Assembly (NCBI GenBank): GCA_949752745.1 | Contig: OX457031.1 | Coordinates: forward strand, 45,775,257 to 45,839,256 | Direction: 5' to 3' | DNA length: 64,000 bases | From: Protula sp. h YS-2021 | Lineage: Eukaryota > Annelida > Polychaeta > Sabellida > Serpulidae | In this document: in pieces, positions 12,581-23,085 of the stretch | How positions within the stretch are numbered: the stretch's first letter is position 1 | How the letters are laid out: the number at the start of each line of letters is the position of its first letter | Translations under genes and position numbers: made by a program | Notes under the pieces: model-generated | Told to the model about the DNA's origin: nothing | What the model saw: only the letters and a program-made list of their open reading frames with translations | Database searches by the model: none

Positions 12581-13831
12581 CTAGAAATTTTTTATTATTT
12601 TGAATGTCTCTTTTAAAATTTTACTGGTCTTACATTTTTTAATCGCACACCTAACACATTTTTTGTGTTTGTTTCTCAAATCAAACTGGTGATTGATATA
12701 ATATAAGTAGCGAAATAGTTTTATTACATTCCCATGCTCATCGATCTTTGCTATCGTGGCGACTCTGCAAAATGGGCCAATTGACAGCATTTTTAACCTT
12801 TTTGTTTTCTACCTTCTTTTTTGGATCCGTCAGTGGTCAGACAAATACCGGCCTTCAAAACACTTTTCACTAACCAGTTACCAAAATTCTAACCTTACTT
12901 TTTAGCGACATTACAAGCCTTTAGTACCTCATTCACTGGATCCCACCTGACCCCAATATTCCTGAAAGTCTTGCATAATGTGTCGTATAAAGTTGATATA
13001 TAGTAAATATGTTGATAAAATATCTTTTACTGGAAGGCATTGTGAAGATTCAAAATACTGACCTCGAGTCTGAAGCAAAGCAATAAAGAAATAAAACAAT
13101 AAATATATCGCAACTCCTTATCAGTATGTAGCAATTCTCTTGACACTTTATGTATACTGTGAGGATAAATTGGTCGTACCTGCAACCCTTATGCTGGTAA
13201 TATGTTCTGGTCTTATACTTTTCTTGCTGTGCTACTACCGTACAGTGCCAGTTTATTGCATAAGAAATCGCCATGAAAGCACTCTGTGGGACTCGAACCC
13301 ACAAAAGCAAACAGCGAAATGCACTGACTAAAACATAAATTTGACCTTTTCATTTTCTCTACCATTTACTTTTTTTTCTTATGACGCAATTTTTTGTTTA
13401 TCGTCAAAAAAAGCTCATTTGTAATCACCAGTTCATCTAAATAATATTCTCGTAAAAATTTCGAAGCAGTTGAAATTGCTGGGGACGCATCTCGTTTTGA
13501 AAAAAAAAATGATCCACAGAAAGTTTTAAAATACTTCATTTGGTCAATTTCGATGGATCAGAATAAAAAGAGTGCTTAGAGAAAATTTGTACAAGCTTTG
13601 AAAGCACACCGATTAAAACTGAGGGAAAAGAAGCATTTTAAGTAAAAGTTTACATTCAAACACACGTACAGAGATGAATACACCCTCTAACGACGTCGGC
13701 TGGTTTAAAAACTCAAGCCAAATTTTGTTTAGCCACCGATTATAAGATGTCCTCGCCACAAGCCAAATAACAGTTTGGGCGTTCCGAATGAAAAGCTAAA
13801 AAATTATGTGCTTCGAGTACAAACTAACCGA
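12581..13831. other. No gene recognised apart from a tRNA-like T-arm
   Basis: AT-rich sequence with only short frames. The one recognisable item is the tRNA-like segment at 13262-13330. Confidence 0.4.
13262..13330 (-). repeat. tRNA-like segment, probably SINE-derived
   Basis: On the minus strand TGTGGGTTCGAGTCCCACA (13285-13303) forms a perfect T-arm with a canonical B box (GGTTCGAGTCC). I could not fold a matching D-arm or anticodon arm around it, so a tRNA-derived repeat is more likely than a functional tRNA. Confidence 0.4.
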
Positions 13832-13902
13832 TAGCTCCAAGAAGCGAGGTTCGGTGGAGAAATATACCAAGTATCAATAACCAAGAGCTGACTTAGAGCA
13901 AA
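13832..13902 (+). repeat. TAGCTCCAAG short element abutting the Polinton left end
   Basis: Starts TAGCTCCAAGAAGCGAGGTT and has ATATACCAAGTAT inside, like the 124-207 copy. It ends GACTTAGAGC only a few bases before the Polinton inverted repeat begins. Confidence 0.6.
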
Positions 13903-14082
13903 TTAACCGTAACGTTATCATGACGTCATAATGATGTCATGGCATATTAAGACTCTCCTAAGCAGCATAACCCTAAGTCACAAATGAATCATCATGACGT
14001 CATTAGTCACGTGACCTGTCAATCATGTGTCATGTGACTCCAACCGTTTATGAGGAATGTTTTCCCAATCATTAACCTTCCG

Positions 14083-14166
14083 ACCTGAATGCCTCACTTG
14101 GTAGAGCAGAGGACCCGTAAGCGGACCCACGATCTGAAGGTCGGTGGATCGATCCCGCCCTCGGGT
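14083..14166 (+). repeat. tRNA-like element 1 in left TIR
   Basis: An 84-nt segment has an acceptor-like pairing (ACCTGAA with CTCGGGT, one mismatch and one wobble). It has a perfect D-stem (CCTC/GAGG), a loop with CCCGTAA in the anticodon position, and a T-arm GGTGG-ATCGATC-CCGCC. The anticodon stem does not pair, so a functional tRNA is unlikely; a tRNA-derived (SINE-like) origin fits better. The same segment occurs inverted at 30915-30998. Confidence 0.55.
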
Positions 14167-14947
14167 ATCATTTTCACCTTCTGTCTATCAAGATATAATA
14201 TGTACCGAACCCCCCCCCCCGGATCAGGACATGACATGCACCGACCCCCCGGACCAGAACATGACATGTACCGACCCCCCCACCCCGGACCAGGACATGA
14301 CATGTACCGAATCCCCCCCCCCCAGGATGTGATTCAGCACTCCTATAAGAGCACAATGTGTGCACACATGTGTTTCATTCATGCTCTGGCTGCCGTTGGA
14401 TACGCATGGAAAAAAAGTGAAAACAGTTGCTCTTATCTGTTGTACTGTTGGAGAACAAGTGAAGGATTGACTGGAATACACATAGGAGACGAAGTGAAAG
14501 ATTGGTTATTCTTTGGAAAAAGGAAGTGAAAGATTGACTATTCTTTGGAAAGGAAGTGAAAGATTGGAGACATGGAGACGAATTGGCAAAACAGCTGTGG
14601 TAAGTGAGCTTTTTGTATTGTTACACTATGTAACATTATGTAACATTATGTAACATTATGTAACACTATGTAACATATGTAACATTGTGTAACATAATTT
14701 TACACTATGTAACATTATGTAGCATCATGTAACACTATGTAGCATAATGTAACACTACGTAGCATAATGTGACACTATGTTACATCATGTGACACTATGT
14801 ACCATAATGTGACACTATGTAACATCATGTGACACTATGTGACTATGTAACATAATATGGCTATATGACTATGTAAGGAGTATGTAATTGCTATGTGAAC
14901 ATAATTAGTCTAAAGTATGTATGTCATTATCAGATCGTTCAATAGAC

Positions 14948-15020
14948 AAGGCTTGATAGCTCACTTGGTAGGGCAGAGGACTCGTAAGCAGACCCATGGT
15001 CTGAAGATTGGTGGTTTTGT
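14948..15020 (+). repeat. tRNA-like element 2 in left TIR (3' truncated)
   Basis: AGGCTTGATAGCTCACTTGG begins a D-arm with GCTC/GGGC pairing, then CTCGTAA in the anticodon-loop position. The T-arm fails: where TTCGA is expected the sequence becomes T-rich. It is related to element 1 and mirrored at about 30060-30135. Confidence 0.5.
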
Positions 15021-16015
15021 TTTGGTTTTTGTTTACTATGTGACTCTGTGACATTATGTGACAACATGTGACGGTGACATTATGTGATCTGTGACATTAT
15101 GTGACTCTGTGACTTTTTTTAAACATAATAGCCATATTTCTATGTCTTTTTTCACTGATAATATTTAATTAGTCATATTTCAATGGTTCCATTACAATAA
15201 CCACACACACACACATACACAGCATAGGAATAAGTACATGAAAGGTCTCAGAGTGTGGGGAAACCAATTGATAAATTTCAGAGTGCACTCGTTCAGAGCG
15301 TGGGGGAAACCGATCCATAAATTTTAGAGTGAACTCGTTTAGAGCGTGGGAACGATCGATAAATTTGAGAAGAAATAGGATTTTCCCTACGCTAAGTCCA
15401 ATGTTATGTTTTATGTTATAGTAGTTGGAAAATGGCACTTCTAAAGCACATTTAACAAATGTAGTTTTTGGAAAACATATAATGTATAAAATAAGTTTTA
15501 GCATTTTACCATGCTACTTATTCAAATGTTCTAAGGTTATAGTAGTGCAAAAATGGCGGTTCTAGATCAACTTTAGCAAATTTAGTTTTTGATAACATAT
15601 GATGTATAAAATAGGTTTGAACATTTTGCCATGCTACTTATTCGAATGTTCTAAACTATAGTAGTGTGAAAATGGTGGTTCTAGACCAACTTTAACAAAT
15701 TTAGCTTTTAACACCATATGATATATAAAATAAGTTTGAACATTTTAGCATGCTACTTATTTGAATGTTCTAAAGTTATAGTGGTACCAAAATGGTGGTT
15801 CTAGACCAACTTTAAGAAATTTTGTTTTTTGACAACATATGATGTATAAAATAAGTTTGAACATTTTACCATGTTGTAGTAGGGTAAAAATCAGGGTTCT
15901 AAACCAACTTTGACAAATTTAGGTTTTACACGTTTCAAACTATTCTACTAACAGCCTTTCTTAATGCTTTCAGATCACTCTCCGCTAGATGTCTCTACAG
16001 TGCATGTCCAGGTGG

Positions 16016-16022
16016 TATAAAT
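16016..16022 (+). promoter_or_regulatory. TATA box for the polymerase transcript, at the inner end of the TIR
   Basis: TATAAAT lies 71 bases upstream of the polymerase ATG at 16093, within the last bases shared by both inverted repeats. The mirrored position at the other end has GCATAAAT. Promoter function is inferred from position. Confidence 0.5.
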
Positions 16023-16092
16023 GGGATGAGTGTGACCTACATTTCATCATATCAGTTTAAGCAATTGATGAAGCAACACAGCGAGCTTAGCA

Positions 16093-19000
16093 ATGGCAGC
16101 GAGTTCAGTTAAGGATACATCAATCCTCTGCGTTGAATGCAATGTGGAATTTCCGTCTTTGAAATTGTTTGAGGCACATACATGTAGTAAGGCTGAGATG
16201 AAAACTGTAGTGAAACGTGCTCGTGACGAGCATGGGAAAGGAGCAAAGAGACGAAAGATGGAACAAGATGACATTTGGCCATACGGTCCAGTTCAGTATA
16301 CGGAATGCAATGTAGAATTTCCATCTATGGATACTTATGAAGCACATGCATGCATACCAGCTGAGATGGAAAATGTGCCTCATGAAGACCATGTTTCAAA
16401 GAAACAAAAGACAGGACAAGTAGGAAGAGGTAGAAGGGTTAGTCTTGGTGAAAACGCGCATGACAAACGGTTTGAGTCTGAGGATGGATCGGATATACTG
16501 CTTGAAATGCCACAGCAAGAGAACAGTATCAAGGCACATTTGTTGGAAACCTTAAACCATGGAATGACATGGTACATTGTCGTGCATGCACGCTTCAAGA
16601 AACTGACGGCGAATGCAGAAGGTGTTATGGTAGAACAAGTGGATAATGCCTTTATCAGCAGTCCAACATATACAGCATACAATCCAGCGGATATTGAGCA
16701 GGACTTGCCAGAAGCCTATAAAGAATTGTTTACTAAGTTTGATGAACATGAGCGACAAGGTTCTGACTGGCCGTTGGGTAACATATTGTACATTGAAGTA
16801 CATACAGCTACGTTAGCGCCACTGGATGCGAATAGTTTTATTCCACTACCGAAGAAAGTGAAGAATACAAAAGGTGTATTAAACATTCAGAATGATGACA
16901 ACAAGTGTTTCTTATGGTCTGTATTGGCTCATCTTCACCCTCATGAGAACAACTCATTACACACCATTTGAGAAGGAATTAAAGGTAGAGGGCATGACAT
17001 TTCCAACACCGATTACGGACATTCCAAAGTTTGAAAAGGAGAATGATGTGTCCATCAACGTGTTTGGATATGAACATGATGTAGTTGTTCCGAAACAACT
17101 GAGTCGAAACACCAGTGCGAGAGAAATCAACTTACTTTTAAATAGCAATGACAAGAAAAGGCATTACTGCCTCATCAAGAATTTCAGCAGACTTATATCT
17201 TATCGATCAAGACATGATGGCGCAGCTTTTTAATGTTTCAACTGTCTTCACGGGTTTATGCGACATGATCTTTTAGATGAGCATCGTGAAGTGTGTGGCA
17301 AACATGGAGCACAACGTTTATTATTTCCCAAGGAACCCTTCAGGTTCAAGAATGCAGCCAAACAACAGCGAGCACCGTTTGTGATTTATGCTGACTTTGA
17401 ATGTTTCACGCTAAAGCATGAAGAAGGAGACAAGTATCAACATCATCGTCCAAACAGCTTTGCCTATGTAGTTGTCAGTCAGTATGACATACGTGCATCA
17501 GTCGTGTATCGAGGAGATAACGCCGTAAAAGTCATTTTAGACCATATGGCGAATGAACGTGATCGTATTGTGCGTGGTTTAGAGCAACCAAAGGAAATGT
17601 TGATGACTCGCGAAGACAAAGAGAATTTCAAGAACGCTGTCGATTGCTACATTTGTCATGAGCCTCTAGGAGCAGATCGTGTGAGAGATCATGACCACAT
17701 TACGAGGTTATGACAGTCATTTGATCATGGAGGAAATCGGGAAATTCAAAGATGAAGCAATTACAGTCATTCCCAGCACCATTGAGAAATATATTGCATT
17801 CACCATGAGCAATCTGAAATTTACAGACAGCTTTCAGTTCATGAGTACCTCTCTACAGAGGTTGGTATCCAACCTGGTGGCAGAAGGGAAAGATAACTTC
17901 TACAACATGACCTCTCACATTCACGATAGTGACCAACAACATTTGTTGTTGAGAAAGGGAGTGTACCCCTACGATTACGTGGACGAGCCACCCAAGTTTG
18001 CTGAAAAGCATCTACCATCAAAGTACAAGTTTTATAGTCTGCTTAGCGAAGAGGACATTAGCGATGAGAATTATGCGCATGCGCAGAAGGTGTGGGATAC
18101 ATTCAACTGTACCACATTTGGCGAATACCACGACCTGTACCTGAAATCAGATGTGTTATTACTAGCTGACGTGTTTGAAAATTTTCGTCAAGTGTGTCTC
18201 AACACGTATGAATTGGATCCTGCTCACTACTATACAGCACCAGGACTGTCGTGGGATGCAATGTTAAAAGCGACAAAGGTGAAGTTGGAATTGATTAATG
18301 ACATTGGCATGTACCAAATGGTTGAGCAAGGCATACGTGGAGGAATATCCGTCATCACACACAAGTATGCGAAAGCAAATAATCCCTACGTAGCAGATTA
18401 CAGTTCTGAGATACCAAACAACTACCTGATGAACTTCGACGCAAACAACTTGTATGGCTGGGCCATGTCACAAAGCATGCCAGAAAGAGGATTTATGTGG
18501 GTGAGCGAGCCAGAATCCATCGACTTCATGGATGTAGCTGAAGATGACGACATTGGATTCATTTTGGAAGTGGATTTAGAATACCCAAATTCAATCCATG
18601 ATCGTCACAATCACTACCCAGTGGCTCCAGAACGGAAATGTGTCAAATTTGGAGAATTGTCTGAGTACAGTCAGAAGCTACTGGAAGATCTGAACATGAA
18701 AGGCAAACCCTGTGAAAAGCTCATTCCTAACTTGTGTGACAAGAAGAAATATGTACTTCATTACAGGAATTTACAACAGTACGTCTCACTGGGGTTGAAA
18801 GTCACCAAAGTACATCGCGCCATCATGTTTGAACAGAGCAAATGGTTAGCAAAATACATTACCTTGAACACAGAAAAGAGAAAATTGGCAAAGAACCCAT
18901 TTGAGAAAGACTTCTTCAAACTGATGAACAACTCGGTGTTTGGCAAAACCATAGAAAATGTGAGAAAGCAAATCAATGTTGAACTTGTTCACAACAAAGA

Positions 19001-19655
19001 GCGCTGCAAGAAACTTGTGGTCAAACCTTCTTTCCACAAATTCAAAATTTTCAACGAAGATTTGACTGCCGTAAATTTACGCAAAGTGGATTTGCTTCTG
19101 GATAAACCCATTCAAGTTGGCCTTGCCATTCTCGACCTCAGCAAGTGCTTGTGTTCAACTTTAATCACAACTACATCATGGTCAAGTATCCCAATGCCAA
19201 GTTGTTGTTCAGCGACACCGACAGTCTATGTTCCGACATAGAAACGGAAGATAACTACAAGGATATGCAGCAAGATGCTGACCTGTTCGACACAAGTGAC
19301 TATCCGCCAGATCACTTCCTTCATTCCAACGTGAACAAAAAAGTGCTTGGGAAAATGAAGGATGAGACAGCAGGCGTCCCCATTGAAGAGTTTGTTAGAC
19401 CGAAAATGTACAGTTTATTGTTTGGTGGGAAAGAAAAACATACAGCTAAAGGCATCACTCGAGCTTGCCAAAGACGCATTAAACATATGCAGTATAGAGA
19501 GAGTTTGTTCAAGAAAACTCTAACGATGGCTACAGGACACATTATTCGAAGTCATAGTCACCAGCTTTTCTCGGAGAAGTTGAGAAAAGTAGGCCTCCCC
19601 ATATGACGACAAGCGATAGCGAATGGACATTACAGGGCTATGTTATAAAAGGGGG
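16093..19655 (+). pseudogene. polB: Polinton protein-primed DNA polymerase B (broken)
   Basis: Family-B, protein-primed replicative polymerase of the element. The N-terminus has a CCHC finger (C13, C16, H29, C31) and a degenerate second copy (Y69 in place of the first Cys). Next come the conserved LNIQNDDNKCFLWSVLAHLHP block, a zinc finger (CFNCLHGF), the ExoI box FVIYADFECF, an HNH-like CYICHEP...DHDHIT segment and the ExoII box GYDSHLIM. Polymerase motifs follow: A (MNFDANNLYGWAMSQ, near 18430), B (KLMNNSVFGKT, near 18920) and C (LLFSDTDSL, near 19210). Damage: frameshift near 16965, TAA at 17231-17233, a deletion joining DHDHIT to the ExoII box near 17705, a frameshift near 19142, and a scrambled C-terminus after 19600. 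Catalytic motifs survive, but the copy cannot encode one protein. ATG 16093 is chosen because it follows the TATA box and leads directly into the finger. Confidence 0.92.
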
Positions 19656-19705
19656 AGGTACTCCAACGTAAGAGTTATTTGAGGTGTGAACATTGAAGCG
19701 TTAAC

Positions 19706-20062
19706 ATGGAACTTGGAAGTCGTAAGAGATCTGCAACTGATATGGATACTCTTGCTGATACAGTTAAGGACTTAAAAGTGAAAAATCCTACCACTACCAT
19801 CAAGAAATTGAAAGTTGAGACGGCACCAACACCACATCCGTGGGATGGAATGCTTTCTCTAGGAAATGGAAAGTACATTAAAATTATGAAACAAAGCAAT
19901 GAAGGAGTGGTAAACATTCGCAAATACCTCAGAGATGAGGGGACTGGAAGAAACCGTCCTACGAAAAAGGGTATTTTGCTGACAATACCTGAATGGAAAA
20001 TGCTGAAGAAGCAGGTGAAAGAAGTGGATAAAAGGCTTCGAAGACAAGAAGGCGGCGCATAA
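19706..20062 (+). CDS. PC4-like single-stranded DNA-binding protein, 118 residues
   Basis: Intact ORF just downstream of the polymerase. The N-terminal 50 residues are charged and probably flexible. The C-terminal half reads like the PC4/p15 coactivator fold: a GNGKYIKIMKQ strand pair, then GVVNIRKYLRDEG, then PTKKGILLTIPEWKMLKKQV. This parallels the PC4 pattern of an IREYY-type strand, the PGKKGISL segment and the terminal W..L helix. PC4-family proteins bind single-stranded DNA as dimers, so a role in strand-displacement replication beside the polymerase is plausible, but that is inference. It is one of only two clearly unbroken Polinton genes here. Confidence 0.65.
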   Translation: MELGSRKRSATDMDTLADTVKDLKVKNPTTTIKKLKVETAPTPHPWDGMLSLGNGKYIKIMKQSNEGVVNIRKYLRDEGTGRNRPTKKGILLTIPEWKMLKKQVKEVDKRLRRQEGGA

Positions 20063-20156
20063 CAAGGTATTGTCATCATGAATGCACTCGTGTTTAACGG
20101 TGGTGCTTACCTTGCTGTAAATGATAGAATGAAGTGATAATAAGTTCTCGGATAAT

Positions 20157-20527
20157 GAGTTCTGCTTATCGGTTTAAACCTGAAGTATGGAAAGACTTTA
20201 AAAACATACCGCTTGAACCTGGGTTTAAACGTAGACTTGAAAATAAAGTATAAGTGTTTGTGATTGAACATGATTCTGACATACGTGTTAGATTCTGGAG
20301 AAATCTTTTACAGGATTATCCAGAGAATTATCATGGAGTTGTGCCAGATACTCCATATTCAGATTTGATTCACTTTGATATGAAGAATTGGCGCGCAGTC
20401 GTACGATTCCTAGAAGTTGATCACTCTTCACCATCTTGCGAGCATAAAAACGTCTTTTCAGACAAGGAGACAGCTCATAGTTGATCTGACTGTTGAACGA
20501 GATGGAAGACTTTTTATCGGAATATAA
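20157..20527 (+). pseudogene. Small Polinton gene of unknown function, frameshifted
   Basis: ATG 20157 opens a 32-codon frame (YRFKPEVWKDFKNIPLEPGF) that stops at 20251-20253. The adjacent frame continues at once with VFVIEHDSDIRVRFWRNLLQ and SDLIHFDMKNWRAVVRFLEV. After a second shift near 20420 a third frame gives RRQLIVDLTVERDGRLFIGI, ending at 20527. The three pieces look like one protein of about 120 residues. The strand-rich layout with an aromatic W before a hydrophobic helix recalls the neighbouring genes. No known family recognised. Confidence 0.5.
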
Positions 20528-21126
20528 ACCCATTACACATGGATTCTCATATATGCAAAACTTATGCGATGACATTGTGCTAAAACATTTTGGAAAGTAT
20601 ATCATTCTATCACCTGATGAACAATCCATGTTGAAAGACCATCTAGAGAAGTTAAAAATACCCGGCTTTCTCCTAGCAGTCTCAAATGAATTAGAAGTGC
20701 GTGTGACTGAGAACTGTCTAGACGTGTTTGTACAATTTCGCCAATATGACGAGCTTACAGGACGCTACGACTACATCACCCTCAACACACTGCAATGGTA
20801 CGCTCTGTTACAAGCATTGGATTGGAAAGAACCTGACGCTTGAATTCAAAGAGGAAGGAGTGCAACTCATGTGGGGCACCAAGTCCATTGAGCTGACACA
20901 TCCCATGTGTGTTGTGGTGATGGACATTGACATGAATGATCATGGATATGAACTGAAACTATCTGACCACGAAGATGTTAAAGTAATAAAGTTTGGTAAT
21001 GGACAGTGTTATGCTAGTTTTCATAGCATTTACAAACGTGGGTGTAATGTCTATGATACATATATTAATTTAGATTGGCATGAATGGCATTTGTTTATCG
21101 GTGTATTGAATGTATTTGTGAAATAA
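20502..21126 (+). pseudogene. Tandem PC4-like small protein(s), probably one gene with a frameshift
   Basis: ATG 20502 gives 113 residues ending at 20843. A second frame from about 20838 gives another 90 residues ending at 21126. No ATG opens the second part where homology begins, so a single indel near 20838 in one gene is likely. Each half ends in the same layout, strands followed by an hxLxxxxWxxhhxxh helix: YITLNTLQWYALLQAL in the first half, YINLDWHEWHLFIGVL in the second. This is the layout of the PC4 C-terminus and of the minus-strand gene at 27875-28489. Function unknown; nucleic-acid binding is inference. Confidence 0.5.
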
Positions 21127-21273
21127 AAGTTTAATGTAAAATAATTGCTAAAATGTAAATAATGCATAACACAATAAAAAAGAATGTATAAAACTGTCTT
21201 GTTTATTTACAATATCCATAATAAAATTAACAATTACCAACAACTTAACTAATACAACTTAGCTAATACAACA
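21127..21273. terminator. Convergent 3' ends with polyadenylation signals on both strands
   Basis: AT-rich gap between the rightward and leftward gene blocks. AATAAA occurs near 21172 on the plus strand, and TTTATT (AATAAA on the minus strand) near 21202. This is where the two transcription units meet. Confidence 0.5.
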
Positions 21274-21713
21274 TCAATAAAATAATGGTTTATAATGTCT
21301 ATTTACAAAATCCTTTACAACAAAATCACCATCACTTCTTCTTAATACATCAATAATTTCAAAAGGACTATGTCCTCGAGCTCTTTGAATTATACACAAT
21401 ACACACAATAAAATCCACATGTAAATGATATTGGTGTTTGTAATGGAACTGAATTATAAATGAAATTAAACTTTAAAAGCTTATTCAAACGACTGTCTAT
21501 AGGTAAAAGTCCATCAGAGTCAAAATATTCTGCAGGATCTTCGTCATAATGTACTGCCACCCAATGCTCTCCTGGCTCATCATGATCGTCTGTGTTGATG
21601 GCATAGGCACCGCGCTGTAAAGATGGTAACTGGTCCATGGCAAACACACCTTGAAACAAGTCTTTTGTCGCGGCGTCATGGGATAGTATGGCCTCTATCT
21701 GCTTCGTGTTTAT
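21274..21713 (-). pseudogene. Adenain-type cysteine protease (broken)
   Basis: Capsid-maturation protease of the adenovirus protease family. The central frame carries the His box GEHWVAVHY, the acidic box DPAEYFDSDG and the Gln/Cys region LQTPISFTCGFYCVYC. A frameshift near 21400 moves the conserved tail (RARGHSPFEIIDVLRR) into another frame, ending at 21274. The N-terminal part reads upstream as far as codon ATA at 21713-21711, where family members would begin with Met. ATG to ATA would remove the start while leaving the overlapping stop of the capsid gene (TGA to TAA at 21712-21710) in place. There is no other in-frame ATG before residue 35. Non-functional as it stands. Confidence 0.85.
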
Positions 21714-23083
21714 GACTGGTAGTCGAAATGAATGCTACGATTTGCACTTATTTCAACAATGTTATCAAATTCAGCATACACTATAACATTGACTGTATTG
21801 TGCAAGGCACCAGCAAAATTCATTTCTAGTCGCAAATTCCCATGTTTGATAAGGGCATAATAATCATCACCATCATAATCAGGTGTTAAGTCAAAAGAAA
21901 ATAAAGAATAACCTCTACGCCAATCTTCCCGTTTTATAATGGAACTTTTCTCACCATTCAATCTATCAAAAGATTTGTAAAGAGTTTCAAAAGCATCAAG
22001 ATATTTTCCTTGATTTATGTCAAGCTTGAGAGGTTTGGATAGGACTGGTTCACCATCAGAGTAAAGCTGCATAAAGTTAAGATCAAAATGTTCAAAATTG
22101 TATGGATTTCTCAATACTGTTCCAGCAAAGGATTCATTATGAACGATTCCAATGACAATACGTTTTGGTAATTGGCCTAAAAAGATGTTATCTTTCACAA
22201 AAGATTGAAATCCAGTTGGAATAGCTAAAATTTTACATTCTTTTCTAGTAATAATAAACTTAGCAGGACTTTTCATCAATGCATCTGTATGTCCTAACTG
22301 AATACCTGGACTAACCCCAACTTTGCGAATGGTTAAAAACGCTTCTCTCACTTCTACTTTAAAACCATTATTGACAGCTATTAATACACAATCATCTTTT
22401 TGTCTATGTCAACGTAATTTCATACTAACACCATTGGGAAGATAACGATCCTGATCAAACAAATCTACCCTTAAACCACCTGTAAGCATAAACTCACGAC
22501 TTAGACGTGTATACAAATAACGATTATGTAAACCATTATTTCCTGTTTCAGCTAGATCGCCACCCTCAGCATTTACATGAAAACCTGATACATACCTTTC
22601 ATGATTAGCTCTTTTCACCTCATGAGTATTCATTGACCCGGCAGTATCTTTATAGATGAGACGCATAGAGCGCTCAGAATGGAGACTTTCTTCCGAGTCA
22701 TGAATGAGATGAGATATGATACTGGTATAACCATGGGTATTGTTACTATGTGATACCAATCGATCATTTAGAAATAATTCAATATTGGATCATAACCCAT
22801 TAAACAAATCATTGATACATGACACGTTATCATCTGCAGCACACGGTGTTCCATCAGCCTTTACAATGCGGCATACAATATGGAGCTTACTGTTCTTTAA
22901 ATATAGATATTCTTCTGAACTCGCAGGAATGTAGAATTCTATTGGAGCACCTTCTCTAATGGTAGTTAGTGGTTGATAGTCTACATTATAACTTTTTTCT
23001 ACAGCACTTTGCGTTGGTGGTATGCGAAACCATTCTAATGGAGAAAGACTACATTCACAAGAATGATTATGAATTAAAGACAT
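21710..23083 (-). pseudogene. Polinton major capsid protein (double jelly-roll), two in-frame stops
   Basis: One frame runs from ATG 23083 to TAA 21710, about 457 codons, interrupted only by TGA at 22792-22790 and TGA at 22411-22409. Family landmarks: IEFYIPASSEEYLYLKNSKL and IELFLNDRLV in the N-terminal part. In the C-terminal part, FLGQLPKRIVIGIVHNESF, GYSLFSFDLTPDYDGDDYY, and LRLEMNFAGALHNTVNVIVY before AEFDN. Lack of frameshifts suggests recent decay by point mutation; both stops could come from TGG or CGA codons. Capsid function is from the family, not shown here. It lies between the small basic protein and the protease, the usual Polinton order. Confidence 0.9.
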
Positions 23084-23085
23084 GA

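Larger units (their letters stand above)
13906..16024 (+). repeat. Polinton left terminal inverted repeat
   Basis: Matches the reverse complement of 28993-31200. Order from the outside: TGACGTCA-rich end, tRNA-like 1 (14083-14166), a C-run minisatellite with GGACATGACATGTACCGA (about 14213-14327), a TGTAACATTA minisatellite (about 14618-14880), tRNA-like 2 (about 14948-15020), a TGTGACATTATG stretch, then about 4.5 copies of a roughly 120-bp repeat (15410-15935). It ends at CCAGGTGGTATAAATG, where left and right diverge. Open frames inside it cross these repeats and are not genes. Confidence 0.9.

Noticed and set aside
14083..14166. Functional tRNA gene
   Set aside because: The anticodon stem does not pair and the acceptor has a mismatch; two further related copies are more degenerate. 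Treated as tRNA-derived.
14089..14529. 146-residue ORF with HDMYRPP repeats in the left TIR, and mirrored frames
   Set aside because: It starts inside the tRNA-like segment and runs through a minisatellite; no family motif, and the frame is not kept in the right TIR.
21710..23083. UGA stop-codon recoding in the capsid gene
   Set aside because: Other Polinton genes here have TAA and TAG stops plus frameshifts, and host genes use TGA as terminators (PA2G4 and UBXN4 both end in TGA). Point-mutation decay is simpler.
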